Shown here piece by piece: positions 1 to 8,118 of a stretch of DNA of 64,000 bases. The stretch's first letter is position 1. Each line of letters starts with the position of its first letter. The notes below the pieces were generated by a model. That model was not told the origin of the DNA. It made no database searches and saw only the letters and a list, made by a program, of their open reading frames with translations. The translations under genes and the position numbers were made by a program. This stretch comes from Bacillota bacterium (lineage in GTDB: Bacteria > Bacillota > Clostridia > Peptostreptococcales > Acidaminobacteraceae), in contig JAOARG010000069.1 in assembly GCA_025210655.1 (NCBI GenBank), positions 124,001-188,000 of the forward strand. The letters are read 5' to 3'.

Positions 1-68
1 TTTTCTATAAGGTTTTTAGGTATATATATCTTTCCTAAAAAATTATATATAATTTTTTTAATATTCAT
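1..68 (-). CDS. N-terminal fragment of an unidentified protein, cut by window edge
   Basis: On the minus strand an ATG at 68 is preceded by a good ribosome binding site (GGAGGC) and stays open to the window edge, giving about 22 codons that begin MNIKKIIYNFLGKIY. It is divergent from the M19 dipeptidase. Nothing in this short piece identifies a family. The well-placed ribosome binding site is the main reason to believe it. Confidence 0.5.
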   Translation of the reverse strand, partial: MNIKKIIYNFLGKIYIPKNLIE

Positions 69-170
69 TATTGCCTCCACAAAAAGTATTTGCAATAATT
101 ATAACATAATAATGGTAATTGTTTTGTATCTTAATATATAATGAGAAGAAGAACATATTGGAGTGATGTT

Positions 171-1208
171 ATGCAATTTACTAAAGTACTTAATGAAATA
201 CATAAAGAAGCCTTTATAATAGATGCCCATAATGATTTGGCGTTTGATATATTGAGGCAAAGGAATTTTGGAAAAAGAAAAGTCCTTGAAAATGACTATT
301 ATGAAGAGTTAAGGGATGCTGGTGTTAATCTTCTTGTATCTTCCCTTTTTATAGATCCAGTTTTTCTACCCTCAATGGCACTGCAAAGAGCACTAAGTCA
401 GATATATGCTCTTATTGAAGACGTTGAGGAGTCTATGGGGAAGTTTGTTATAGTAAAAGATTATAATGAAATAATGGAGGCAAGATTTAATAACCAAATA
501 GCCATATTAATTTCATTTGAGGGAATGATGCCTATTTATGAAGATTTGGGACTCTTAAGGATTTTTCGAGAATTAGGTGTTAGGCTTGCAGGTCTTACAT
601 GGGCAAGGAGAAATTTCTTAGCAGATGGTGCCAACTATGTTGATAAAATAGAGGGGGTATCTGGTGGTCTTACGGAATTTGGTGTGAAAGCAGTGAAAAA
701 GTGCCAGAGTCTAGGTATGGTAATTGATCTTAGCCATATAAATGATGAGGGATTTGCAGATGTACTTAGATTTACAAATGGACCATTTATAGCATCCCAT
801 TCCAATGCTAGGGGAATAGTAGATACAAAAAGAAATCTTAGTGATGAACAAATAAGAGCCATTGCAGCTAGAAAAGGTGTAATAGGTATTAACGCAATGG
901 ATTTCCTTTTGATAGGTCAAAGTCATTCAAATCCTATTGAATCAATAGCAGATCACATAGACTATATAGTAAACCTAGTAGGAATAGATTACGTAGGATT
1001 AGGACTTGATTTAAATTCAAAACTTATGAAGTATAATACGGTATTTGAAAATGAGAATACTAAGGTAGCTCATAAAGATGTAGTTGGTGATTATAGGGAA
1101 CTTAAAAAACTTACTAAGATATTGTTGAAGAGAAAATATGATAAGTCAGATATTTGTAAGATATATGGAGGAAACTTCTTAAGGGTGTTCAAAGAAGTAT
1201 TAAAATAA
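171..1208 (+). CDS. Membrane-dipeptidase-type zinc peptidase (M19)
   Basis: Predicted metal-dependent dipeptidase of peptidase family M19 that hydrolyses dipeptides. About 345 residues, the usual family length. The HxD zinc motif is H20-D22, the bridging Glu lies in an ISFEG motif near residue 127, and two later His sit in DLSHIND and ASHSN motifs. I start at ATG 171, not 141, because GGAG (160-163) sits 7 nt before 171 and nothing suitable precedes 141. No signal peptide is seen, so it is probably cytoplasmic despite the family name. It heads a co-directional run with an M24 peptidase and a DMT exporter, which suggests peptide use plus removal of surplus amino acids. Confidence 0.9.
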   Translation: MQFTKVLNEIHKEAFIIDAHNDLAFDILRQRNFGKRKVLENDYYEELRDAGVNLLVSSLFIDPVFLPSMALQRALSQIYALIEDVEESMGKFVIVKDYNEIMEARFNNQIAILISFEGMMPIYEDLGLLRIFRELGVRLAGLTWARRNFLADGANYVDKIEGVSGGLTEFGVKAVKKCQSLGMVIDLSHINDEGFADVLRFTNGPFIASHSNARGIVDTKRNLSDEQIRAIAARKGVIGINAMDFLLIGQSHSNPIESIADHIDYIVNLVGIDYVGLGLDLNSKLMKYNTVFENENTKVAHKDVVGDYRELKKLTKILLKRKYDKSDICKIYGGNFLRVFKEVLK

Positions 1209-1226
1209 GAAGATGGAAGTGATCAG

Positions 1227-2324
1227 ATGGAAAAAATATTAAAACTAAAAGAACTACTTAGGTCTAGGGGAATAGATAGTATAATAATAGGACCTTCAGA
1301 TGATTTGGAATATCTTATAGGTTTTAAGTCATCCCCAGATGATAGATTTCAGGGATATTTTATAAACTCAGATCCTGAAAAAAAGGATTTTTATGTGGTA
1401 CCTAAAATCAATCATGAGGAAGTAGCAAAACATGTAGGGCAAGTTGAATACATAATATGGGGGGATGAGGAAGGTTTTCTTGATAAGACAATTGAAAAGC
1501 TGAAATCTCAATATGATTACAAGCCAATTATTGCAGTAAACTTCACCATAAGGGCAAATGACACAATAGACATGCTAGAGCAAATGGATATAAAATTTAT
1601 TAATGGTCACAGACTTATGGAAGATTTCAGAATAAGTAAGACAAAAGAAGAAATAGAAAATATGAAGATAGCAGGACAAATTGCTGATAAGACAATGGAT
1701 GATATCTTCAACTTTATTAAAGCTGGTATGTATGAATCTGAAATAAAAGATGAGATAGTAAGATTACTTATTGAAAATGGTGGGGATGATATTTCATTTG
1801 AACCAATTGTGGCTTCAGGTCCTAATTCTTCAATGCCCCACTACAATGAAGGCACTAGAAAAATTAAAGAGAAGGATGTAATTATTTTAGACTTTGGATG
1901 CAAGTATAAGGGAATGTGTTCAGATACTTCCCGTACAATATTTGTTGGGGATATTTCCCCTGAGGAAATGGAAATATATAATATAGTCAAAGAAGCCTTT
2001 GAAAAAGGTCAGGCAGTTTCAGCAGAAGATGTGACAGCAGATTTCATTGATACAGAAACTAGGAATATTATTGATGATAAGGGTTATGGCCAGTATTTCT
2101 TAAACAGAACAGGACACGGAATCGGATTTAGTGTCCATGAGGCTCCATATATTAAGAAAAACAATGAAAGAATAATTGCTGATGGAATGGCCTTTAGCAT
2201 AGAGCCTGGAATTTATATACCTGGAAAGTTTGGAATGAGAATAGAAAACATAGTTGCATTTAAAAATGGAGAGAAGATAATAATGAATAACTCTTCAACC
2301 GAAATAAGAATAGTGAAGGTATAA
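1227..2324 (+). CDS. Xaa-Pro aminopeptidase-like M24 peptidase
   Basis: Two-domain M24 (creatinase/prolidase fold) metallopeptidase of 365 residues. The N-terminal creatinase domain covers about 1-130 and the pita-bread catalytic domain about 140-365. All five metal ligands are in place: D222, D233, H297, E326 and E340. Expected role is cleaving an N-terminal residue from, or dipeptides containing, Xaa-Pro. It lies 18 bp after the M19 dipeptidase and 6 bp before the DMT exporter, so it is likely cotranscribed. Aminopeptidase versus prolidase activity cannot be decided from sequence. Confidence 0.9.
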   Translation: MEKILKLKELLRSRGIDSIIIGPSDDLEYLIGFKSSPDDRFQGYFINSDPEKKDFYVVPKINHEEVAKHVGQVEYIIWGDEEGFLDKTIEKLKSQYDYKPIIAVNFTIRANDTIDMLEQMDIKFINGHRLMEDFRISKTKEEIENMKIAGQIADKTMDDIFNFIKAGMYESEIKDEIVRLLIENGGDDISFEPIVASGPNSSMPHYNEGTRKIKEKDVIILDFGCKYKGMCSDTSRTIFVGDISPEEMEIYNIVKEAFEKGQAVSAEDVTADFIDTETRNIIDDKGYGQYFLNRTGHGIGFSVHEAPYIKKNNERIIADGMAFSIEPGIYIPGKFGMRIENIVAFKNGEKIIMNNSSTEIRIVKV

Positions 2325-2330
2325 AAGAAG

Positions 2331-3212
2331 ATGAAAAATGATAAGCCTATTTTAAATCCTAAAATAGTTGTGGTATTAGGTGTAATATTCGTATCCTTTT
2401 CAGCTATATTTGTCAAACTGTCAGAGAGTCCATCGATAATTATAGCTTTTTATAGGATGCTATTTACAAGTATATTATTATTTCCATCATTCATTAAAAA
2501 TGGGGATTTTGGAAAACTGAAAGATACTAAAAAAGTATTACTTTTAATATTGGGAGGAGTAGCACTAGCCTTTCATTTTTATACATGGTTTTTATCAATA
2601 AACTATACATCAATAACTAGTTCAACCTTACTTGTTAATACACAACCGATATTTGTACTAATTATAAGTTATATATTCCTTAAAATGAGATACTCCAAAA
2701 AGGCTCTATTAGGTATTTTAGTTGCAATGTTAGGTTCTGTAGTTATTTCCCTTGGAGACCTTTCCGGAGGATCAAATGTAATTTTTGGTGACCTACTAGC
2801 AGTACTTGCAGCAGTTTGCGTAGCAATTTATTACTCAATAGGTGCAGTACTAAGAAAAGATATGAATGTAGTTACATTCACATTTTCAGCATATTTCGTT
2901 GCCTGCATAGTTTTAATGATAATGGCAATAGGAAATAATTTACCATTCACAGGATATTCCCTAAGGGAATACGTATTATTCCTACTCCTTAGTGTGGTTT
3001 GCACAATACTAGGTCACAATCTATTTTCTTGGTCATTAAAGTACGTAAAAGCAGAATATATGTCACTTAATATATTGATGGAACCAATTTACGCAAGTCT
3101 ATGGGCATTTATGTTATTTGGAAATATGCCTAGACTAAACATGTATATAGGAGGAGCAGTACTTCTGTTTGGTATATATGTGTTTAATAGGAATAATGCT
3201 GAAGGGCCGTAG
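2331..3212 (+). CDS. EamA/DMT-superfamily transporter
   Basis: About 293 residues with ten predicted hydrophobic segments arranged as two EamA repeats (about 10-140 and 150-285). It is a drug/metabolite transporter superfamily permease, a group that includes amino-acid and metabolite exporters. It follows the M24 peptidase by 6 bp. Export of amino acids freed by the peptidases is a reasonable inference, but the substrate is unknown. A second EamA protein lies at 37315-38223. Confidence 0.85.
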   Translation: MKNDKPILNPKIVVVLGVIFVSFSAIFVKLSESPSIIIAFYRMLFTSILLFPSFIKNGDFGKLKDTKKVLLLILGGVALAFHFYTWFLSINYTSITSSTLLVNTQPIFVLIISYIFLKMRYSKKALLGILVAMLGSVVISLGDLSGGSNVIFGDLLAVLAAVCVAIYYSIGAVLRKDMNVVTFTFSAYFVACIVLMIMAIGNNLPFTGYSLREYVLFLLLSVVCTILGHNLFSWSLKYVKAEYMSLNILMEPIYASLWAFMLFGNMPRLNMYIGGAVLLFGIYVFNRNNAEGP

Positions 3213-3526
3213 GTGGTAGGTCGTGGGTGGTAGGTCGGAAGGGCGAAGACCCAGTACAAAAATCGGACTCTCACATGTGGTATAAGCATTCATGGAGAGT
3301 TGATTTTGCACTTAAAGCTTTTGTATTATTCTAATCTGCTATTCTAAAATATATAAATAAGAGCTTGCCTATGCAAGCTTACAATGGTCGTTATTGCTAA
3401 GCAGTAATACTAGTCGTAAAATGATATAATGAAATTTACACTAGACAATTTTATAAAATAAAAATACTAGACGAAATGTAATGAAATTAACATTTCACTA
3501 GACTAATAAGCAGGAGGTTAATAATA
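3213..3526. other. Intergenic region with diverged repeat units
   Basis: Between the transporter and pepD. It starts with a GT-rich repeat (3208-3240, GTAGGTGGTAGGTCGT-like), then a diverged palindromic unit (about 3255-3314) with an AAAAATCG left arm and a GATTTTG right arm, like units at 5378, 5751 and 7850. Near pepD there are repeated CTAGAC boxes (about 3453, 3468 and 3498) around a GAAATGT/ACATTTC hairpin. No gene is visible. The CTAGAC boxes could be regulatory for pepD, which is inference only. Confidence 0.5.
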
Positions 3527-4984
3527 ATGGAAAGTTACAATAATTTACAACCAACAAAAGTATTCAAATACTTCAAAGAAATATCAGATATTCCAAGGGG
3601 ATCAGGAAATGAGAAGGCAGTAAGTGATTATCTTGTGAAATTTGCTCAGGATAGGGGACTTGAAGTTGTTCAGGATAAGGCTTTGAATGTGGTGATTAAA
3701 AAGCCTGCAACAGCTGGTTATGAGAATGGACCTACTGTTATTTTACAGGGTCATATGGATATGGTTTGTGAGAAGAATAATGATAAGCTTCATGATTTTG
3801 AGAAAGATCCTATTGAATTAATAGTAGATGATGGATACATAAGAGCAAATGATACTACACTTGGAGCAGATAATGGTATAGCTGTAGCTTATGCATTAGC
3901 GGTACTTGATTCTGATGATATTGAGCATCCAAATCTTGAGATTCTTGTCACAACTGAAGAGGAAACTGGAATGGGTGGAGTAATCAATCTTGAGGCTGAG
4001 AATCTTTCAGGTACTATAATTATTAATATGGATTCTGAAGAGGAAGGTATATTTACAGCATCATGTGCTGGTGGAATCAGAAATAGAATAAATATCCCAC
4101 TTGAATTTACTGATTTAGGTGAAGACTTTATGGGGGTAAAGGTATTTATCTCAGGTCTAAAAGGTGGACACTCAGGTATGGATATAAATAAAGAAAGAGG
4201 AAATGCCAACAAAATCATGGGAAGAGTGTTGAATATTTTAGACAAGAAGTTTGATTACTATCTTGGAGATATTAATGGTGGTTCAAAAATGAATGCCATC
4301 CCAAGGGAATCAGAAGCACTTCTATTTATAAAATCAGAAGATCAGGAAAGATTCCTTATGGAAATAACAGAAATTGATAGCATGCTAGCAAAAGAGCTAG
4401 AGTTCAGTGACACGGTTTTCATAAAGGCAGAAAGGGTAGAAACAAATCTACAGGCAATGACAAAGAAAACAACTAAAATGATAGTGAAAACACTGCTTCT
4501 TATACCAAATGGAATAAAAACAATGAGTATGGCAGTTAAAGACCTAGTACAAAGTTCTACAAACCTAGGCGTAATAAAAAGAGAGAAAAACAAAATATGC
4601 CTAGAGTCAGCAATAAGATCTTCAGTAAAATCTTTAAAATATGCAGTAGTAGATGAACTAACAGGGATATGTGAAATATTTGGGTATACTTACGAAAACA
4701 GTAGTGATTATCCACAGTGGGAATTCGCAAAAGAATCATACATTAGAGATCTATGTGTAAGTACCTACGAAGAGATAACAGGTAAAAAGGCAGAAATATT
4801 TGCAATCCACGCAGGACTAGAATGTGGATTCCTAGGAGAAAAGCTAAGTGCAAACGGCCATATAGACATGATATCAATGGGACCAAACATGCACGATGTA
4901 CACACACCTCAGGAGAGACTTGAGATAGAGTCCACAAGAAAGACATATGAGTTTTTACTTGAGTTGTTGAAGAGGATTAAGTAA
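3527..4984 (+). CDS. pepD: Aminoacyl-histidine dipeptidase (PepD, M20)
   Basis: Cytosolic zinc dipeptidase of family M20/PepD, 485 residues, the normal family length. It hydrolyses Xaa-His and other dipeptides. Visible motifs are the metal-binding GHMDMVC near residue 80, LGADNG near 115, the catalytic TTEEETG near 147, NMDSEEEG near 170 and a C-terminal HAGLECG. The lid domain lies between about 210 and 390. Start ATG 3527 has an AGGAGG site. It is monocistronic and ends at a terminator (5143-5171). It belongs with the two upstream peptidases functionally. Confidence 0.93.
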   Translation: MESYNNLQPTKVFKYFKEISDIPRGSGNEKAVSDYLVKFAQDRGLEVVQDKALNVVIKKPATAGYENGPTVILQGHMDMVCEKNNDKLHDFEKDPIELIVDDGYIRANDTTLGADNGIAVAYALAVLDSDDIEHPNLEILVTTEEETGMGGVINLEAENLSGTIIINMDSEEEGIFTASCAGGIRNRINIPLEFTDLGEDFMGVKVFISGLKGGHSGMDINKERGNANKIMGRVLNILDKKFDYYLGDINGGSKMNAIPRESEALLFIKSEDQERFLMEITEIDSMLAKELEFSDTVFIKAERVETNLQAMTKKTTKMIVKTLLLIPNGIKTMSMAVKDLVQSSTNLGVIKREKNKICLESAIRSSVKSLKYAVVDELTGICEIFGYTYENSSDYPQWEFAKESYIRDLCVSTYEEITGKKAEIFAIHAGLECGFLGEKLSANGHIDMISMGPNMHDVHTPQERLEIESTRKTYEFLLELLKRIK

Positions 4985-5002
4985 GACTTTTTAAGGGTCA
5001 GC

Positions 5003-5103
5003 GTATCACTTAGTGATACAGCTTAGCATGAATCTTTGATTCATAGCCCAGCTGAAGCTGATACTGGCTTCAAGCCCAGCAGTTGCTTTGCAACTAGAGC
5101 ATG
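5003..5103. repeat. Hairpin array A: variable hairpins joined by AGCCCAGC linkers
   Basis: Directly seen: short perfect stems follow one another, separated by an 8-nt linker. The stems are GTATCAC/GTGATAC (5003-5019), ATGAATC/GATTCAT (5028-5044), TGAAGC/GCTTCA (5053-5072) and AGTTGC/GCAACT (5081-5095). Linkers are AGCTTAGC, AGCCCAGC, AGCCCAGC and AGAGCATG. Stem sequences differ completely while the linker is kept. The array sits right after pepD and before its terminator. A second array with the same linker is at 44111-44207. Function is unknown. Confidence 0.75.
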
Positions 5104-5142
5104 GATGCTTTACTTTGTAAAGACTTGTTATATAAAATAAAT

Positions 5143-5171
5143 AGATCCTTATTTTGAGGGTCTGTTTTTTT
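5143..5171 (+). terminator. Intrinsic terminator of pepD
   Basis: AGATCCT pairs with AGGGTCT (one G-U pair), followed by a T run. The 3' half belongs to direct repeat R1. Confidence 0.6.
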
Positions 5172-5499
5172 GTAAATTAAGGTGGATTATAGCTGAAAAG
5201 GGGAATTTTAAAGTTGATACTTTAAAGGGGAAACGGGGAAATGGAAGAGCAGATTATACTGCAAAGCTTCAAATATTAGGGTAGCAATAGCACTCAAAGT
5301 CCTTCCCATTCCCCAAAGTTTTGCAAACAAAACTGATTCTCCCAGCACAATAAGATGTGCGATTTCCCTTTTCCCCTAAAGATCAAAAATCGACTTCTGA
5401 CATTAAAGCTCTTACATTCATATAGAGGTGGTTTGATCTTTATATGGTTAAGGGCAATCGGTATCGTGTAAGATAGACTTTCATATAAGGTTGATTTAG
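5153..5499. repeat. Direct repeat R1 (~347 bp), left flank of marR-ltaE
   Basis: By eye nearly identical to 7626-7971 in the same orientation, with few substitutions and short indels. It contains smaller palindromic units: a C-tract hairpin in reverse orientation (5200-5238), a forward two-hairpin C-tract unit (5301-5378) and a palindromic unit with AAAGATCAAA/TTTGATCTTT ends (5378-5441). The homology starts in the 3' arm of a terminator and ends just before a decayed MerR promoter. No coding capacity is seen. Confidence 0.85.
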
Positions 5500-5507
5500 T
5501 AAATGTA

Positions 5508-5538
5508 TTGACCTTGAGGCGGCATCATGGTTTATACT
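5508..5538 (+). promoter_or_regulatory. MerR-type promoter (19-bp spacer)
   Basis: TTGACC at 5508-5513 and TATACT at 5533-5538 are 19 bp apart, the over-long spacing of MerR-controlled promoters. The dyad ACCTTGA/TCATGGT lies in the spacer. It precedes a short ORF whose first codons look like a MerR protein, so it is probably the relic of an autoregulated merR gene. Confidence 0.6.
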
Positions 5539-5559
5539 TCTGCATAGGAGGTATATAAA

Positions 5560-5673
5560 ATGAATTTAACAGTAAAGGTCCTTGTAGGACAAATCAGGCC
5601 ATATAATCGCTGTACTCTTCTGACAGGCCTGACTTATATTTGGGGTCAACAGATCTTGAAGACAGTAATTTAA
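5560..5673 (+). pseudogene. merR-family relic (first codons only)
   Basis: After an AGGAGG site the ORF starts MNLTVKVLVGQ and stops after 37 codons. MNLTVK is a common N-terminus of clostridial MerR proteins, and the promoter in front is MerR-type. After about six codons the resemblance ends and a repeat with a TCAGGCC/GGCCTGA stem takes over. I read this as a merR gene broken by repeat insertion or deletion. It could instead be a chance ORF. Confidence 0.4.
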
Positions 5674-5750
5674 GTCGCCCTTATCAGAAAAGCGCTGACA
5701 TACATATGGAGTGACTTAGCTTTTGAAGAAGCACTTCATAACTTGCCCCA

Positions 5751-5812
5751 AGATCAAAAATCGGTTTCTGACATCAAAGCTCTTACATTCATACAGAAGT
5801 GATTTTGCTCTT
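5751..5812. repeat. Palindromic intergenic unit
   Basis: Related to units inside R1 (5378-5441) and R2 (7850-7913), and more distantly to 3255-3314. The core CAAAAATCGG, TTCTGACATC and AAAGCTCTTACATTCATA segments are shared. The arms can pair across the unit. Confidence 0.6.
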
Positions 5813-5821
5813 AAGTAGTCC

Positions 5822-5894
5822 TTTCCTTTCCCCTAAGTTTGCCAAGCAAACTGATTCCCCTAGCGCAAGAAATGTGCGATTCCCCTTTTCCCCA
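5822..5894. repeat. C-tract two-hairpin repeat unit
   Basis: CCCC tracts separate two hairpins: AGTTTGC/GCAAACT (5836-5852) and GCGCA/TGTGC (5863-5877, one G-U pair). Related units are at 5301-5378, 7773-7848, 8514-8580 and 44254-44311. The stems change sequence between copies but stay paired. Confidence 0.7.
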
Positions 5895-5955
5895 AAAAAC
5901 TTAAAAGCAAAGTCAATGATTTGGAAAAAATGATATAGAAGTAAAAACTAAAATT

Positions 5956-6008
5956 TATATTGCGAATACAATATAATAATGTTATATTTATATTGCAAAT
6001 ACAATATA
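5956..6008 (+). promoter_or_regulatory. Twin MarR-type operators
   Basis: Two palindromes TATATTG-N6-CAATATA lie at 5956-5975 and 5989-6008, 33 bp (about three helical turns) apart, directly upstream of the marR start. This architecture fits autoregulation of the marR-ltaE pair. Confidence 0.75.
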
Positions 6009-6021
6009 AACAGAGGTGTAT

Positions 6022-6474
6022 ATGAAAGATATATTAAGAGAAATAGGTACAATAGCTAGAACTTTTGAAGCGATAGCAAATATTGAGTTTAAAGATATTG
6101 AGTTGTCTAAAAATCAGTATTTATACATCGTAAGGATAAAAGAAAATCCTGGTATTATTCTTGAAAAACTATGCGATTTAATTAAAGTAGATCGTTCTAC
6201 AGCTTCAAGAGCTGTGAATAAATTAGTATTGGAAGGATATATCAATAAAATTGATAAGAATAATACTGGTAAGAGAAAAAGATTATTTCTTACAGAAAAA
6301 GGTGAGGAAACATACGACTTATTAAAAAGAGAAGAGGATTATTCTATTAAATCTGCATTAAATGGACTTGATGAAGAGGAAATAAAACATTTATTGAAGT
6401 CTCTTAAAAAAGTAAGAAAAAATGTTGAACCACAATGGACTAGAGTAAAAAAAGGTGAAAAAAGAATATATTAG
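6022..6474 (+). CDS. MarR-family transcriptional regulator
   Basis: A 150-residue winged-helix repressor. The recognition helix is in the CDLIKVDRSTASRAVNKL region (about residues 50-70), followed by the wing (IDKNNTGKRKRLFLTEKG). Start ATG 6022 has AGAGGTG just upstream; a GTG at 6016 overlaps that site and is less likely. Two TATATTG-N6-CAATATA operators lie immediately upstream. The next gene, an aldolase, starts 15 bp after the stop, so both probably form one autoregulated unit. Confidence 0.88.
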   Translation: MKDILREIGTIARTFEAIANIEFKDIELSKNQYLYIVRIKENPGIILEKLCDLIKVDRSTASRAVNKLVLEGYINKIDKNNTGKRKRLFLTEKGEETYDLLKREEDYSIKSALNGLDEEEIKHLLKSLKKVRKNVEPQWTRVKKGEKRIY

Positions 6475-6489
6475 ATGGAGGACTATAAA

Positions 6490-7536
6490 ATGTTGTTTTT
6501 TATGAATGATTATTCCGAAGGAGCTCATCCAAGAATTCTTGAAGCGATTACAAATACTAATAATGTAAAGCAAATAGGATATGGTTTAGATGAGTATTGT
6601 GAAGAAGCAAAAGTATTATTAAAAAAGAGAATTAATAGAGGTGATCTAGATATTCACTTTATTCCAGCAGGCACTTTAACTAACTTAATTGCAATATCTA
6701 GCTTTTTAAAACCATATGAAGCGGTAATTACATCTAAGCTAGGGCATATAGCTGTACATGAAACTGGTGCTATTGAGGCTACAGGCCATAGGCTGATTGA
6801 AGTAGCAAGTACTGATGGAATAATAAGACCTGAGCAAATAGATGAAGTTATGCTTATGCATGTTGATGAGCATATGGTTTTACCTAGATTAGTTTATATA
6901 TCCAATGCTACTGAAATGGGCACAATTTATGATAAAGAAAGCCTAATGAAGTTAAGGGAAAAATGTGATGAACATGATCTGTTATTATATATTGACGGTG
7001 CAAGACTTGGAAATGCGATCACATGTGAATCATCAAATTTAACTTTGAATGATATAGCTAATTTGTCTGATGCGTTTTATATAGGAGGTACAAAGAATGG
7101 TATACTCTTCGGTGAAGCATTAGTAATATGTAATCCTTCATTGAAACCATATATAAGGTATTCTATTAAACAAAAAGGCGGATTGTTAGCTAAAGGACGA
7201 TTGTTAGGTGTTCAGTTTATCGAATTATTCAAGGATAATCTATATTTTGATTTATCAATGCACACTAATCAAATGGCTGATATGCTTAAAAATGGGATTA
7301 TAAATCTTGGTTATAAGCTAGTAACAGAACCTTCCACAAACTTAATTTTTACAGTATTGCCAAATCAAATTAATGATGAACTAAAAGAAGTTTGTCACTA
7401 TGAAGCTGAGTTTCCACATGATTCATCTAGCGTGGAGGCACGTTTTGTTACATCGTGGGCTACAACAGAAGAGGATGTCCATGAGTTGCTTGAACATTTG
7501 AAATTATTAAAAGAAAAATATAGTGAGTATTTCTAG
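6490..7536 (+). CDS. PLP-dependent low-specificity threonine aldolase family enzyme
   Basis: Beta-eliminating lyase / threonine aldolase family (fold type I PLP enzyme), 348 residues. Expected reaction is L-threonine or beta-hydroxy amino acid to glycine plus aldehyde. Visible features are the HIAVHETGA cofactor-stacking region near residue 95, the YIDGARLG Asp/Arg motif near 170 and the FYIGGTKNG lysine motif near 200. I start at ATG 6490 because the GGAGG site at 6477-6481 lies inside the longer reading from 6475. It is regulated with the upstream marR and flanked by ~347-bp direct repeats. Confidence 0.85.
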   Translation: MLFFMNDYSEGAHPRILEAITNTNNVKQIGYGLDEYCEEAKVLLKKRINRGDLDIHFIPAGTLTNLIAISSFLKPYEAVITSKLGHIAVHETGAIEATGHRLIEVASTDGIIRPEQIDEVMLMHVDEHMVLPRLVYISNATEMGTIYDKESLMKLREKCDEHDLLLYIDGARLGNAITCESSNLTLNDIANLSDAFYIGGTKNGILFGEALVICNPSLKPYIRYSIKQKGGLLAKGRLLGVQFIELFKDNLYFDLSMHTNQMADMLKNGIINLGYKLVTEPSTNLIFTVLPNQINDELKEVCHYEAEFPHDSSSVEARFVTSWATTEEDVHELLEHLKLLKEKYSEYF

Positions 7537-7613
7537 GTCAGTTAATAACCAGGCTAAATTCATAAAAAGAAATAGGATTTTTAAATTAATAAAGATTTGA
7601 TTAATTAATAGTG

Positions 7614-7643
7614 CAGACTTTCAAATTTGAGGGTCTGTTTTTT
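7614..7643 (+). terminator. Terminator of marR-ltaE
   Basis: The stem CAGAC/GTCTG with inner TTCAAATTTGA symmetry is followed by a T run. Its 3' arm starts direct repeat R2, mirroring the pepD terminator and R1. Confidence 0.65.
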
Positions 7644-7971
7644 GTAAATTAAGGTGGATTATAGCTGAAAAGGGGAATTTAAAAGTTGATACTTTAAAGT
7701 GGAAACGGGGAAAGGGAAGAGAAAATTATACTGCAAATCTACAAATATTAGGGTAGCAATAGCACTCAAAGTCCTTCCCATTCCCCAAAGTTTTGCAAAC
7801 AAAACTGATTCCCCCAGCACAATTAGTTGTGCGATTCCCCTTTTCCCCTAAAGATCAAAAATCGACTTCTGACATTAAAGCTCTTACATTCATATAGAGG
7901 TGGTTTGATCTTTATATGGTTAAGGGCAATCGGTATCGTGTAAGATAGACTTTCATATAAGGTTGATTTAG
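7626..7971. repeat. Direct repeat R2 (~346 bp), right flank of marR-ltaE
   Basis: Second copy of R1 at an offset of about 2,472 bp. It contains the reverse C-tract hairpin (7673-7711), a forward C-tract unit (7773-7848) whose second stem is GCACAA/TTGTGC, and the palindromic unit with AAAGATCAAA/TTTGATCTTT ends (7850-7913). After 7971 similarity to R1 stops. Confidence 0.85.
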
Positions 7972-8004
7972 CCCGAGTAGGGTTTTATAGTAGATAAAAG
8001 TAAC

Positions 8005-8035
8005 CGTAGTTCGTTGGTCGTAGGTCGCAGTTCGA
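8005..8035. repeat. GT-rich CGTTGGTCGTAGGTCG repeat
   Basis: Low-complexity unit of the same type as 3208-3240, 42998-43034 and 43128-43176. It abuts the 5' side of the ferredoxin remnant. Confidence 0.5.
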
Positions 8036-8118
8036 AAGTCCAATACCCTAATCAAGTACTAAGATATTTATGCAGCAAAGCTGTTGGCACCAGCGCAGTG
8101 ATGGTACTAATACTTGTC

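Noticed and set aside
5003..5103. CRISPR array
   Set aside because: The regular constant/variable alternation looks similar, but the constant part is 8 nt, the variable parts are palindromic and short, and no cas gene is present.
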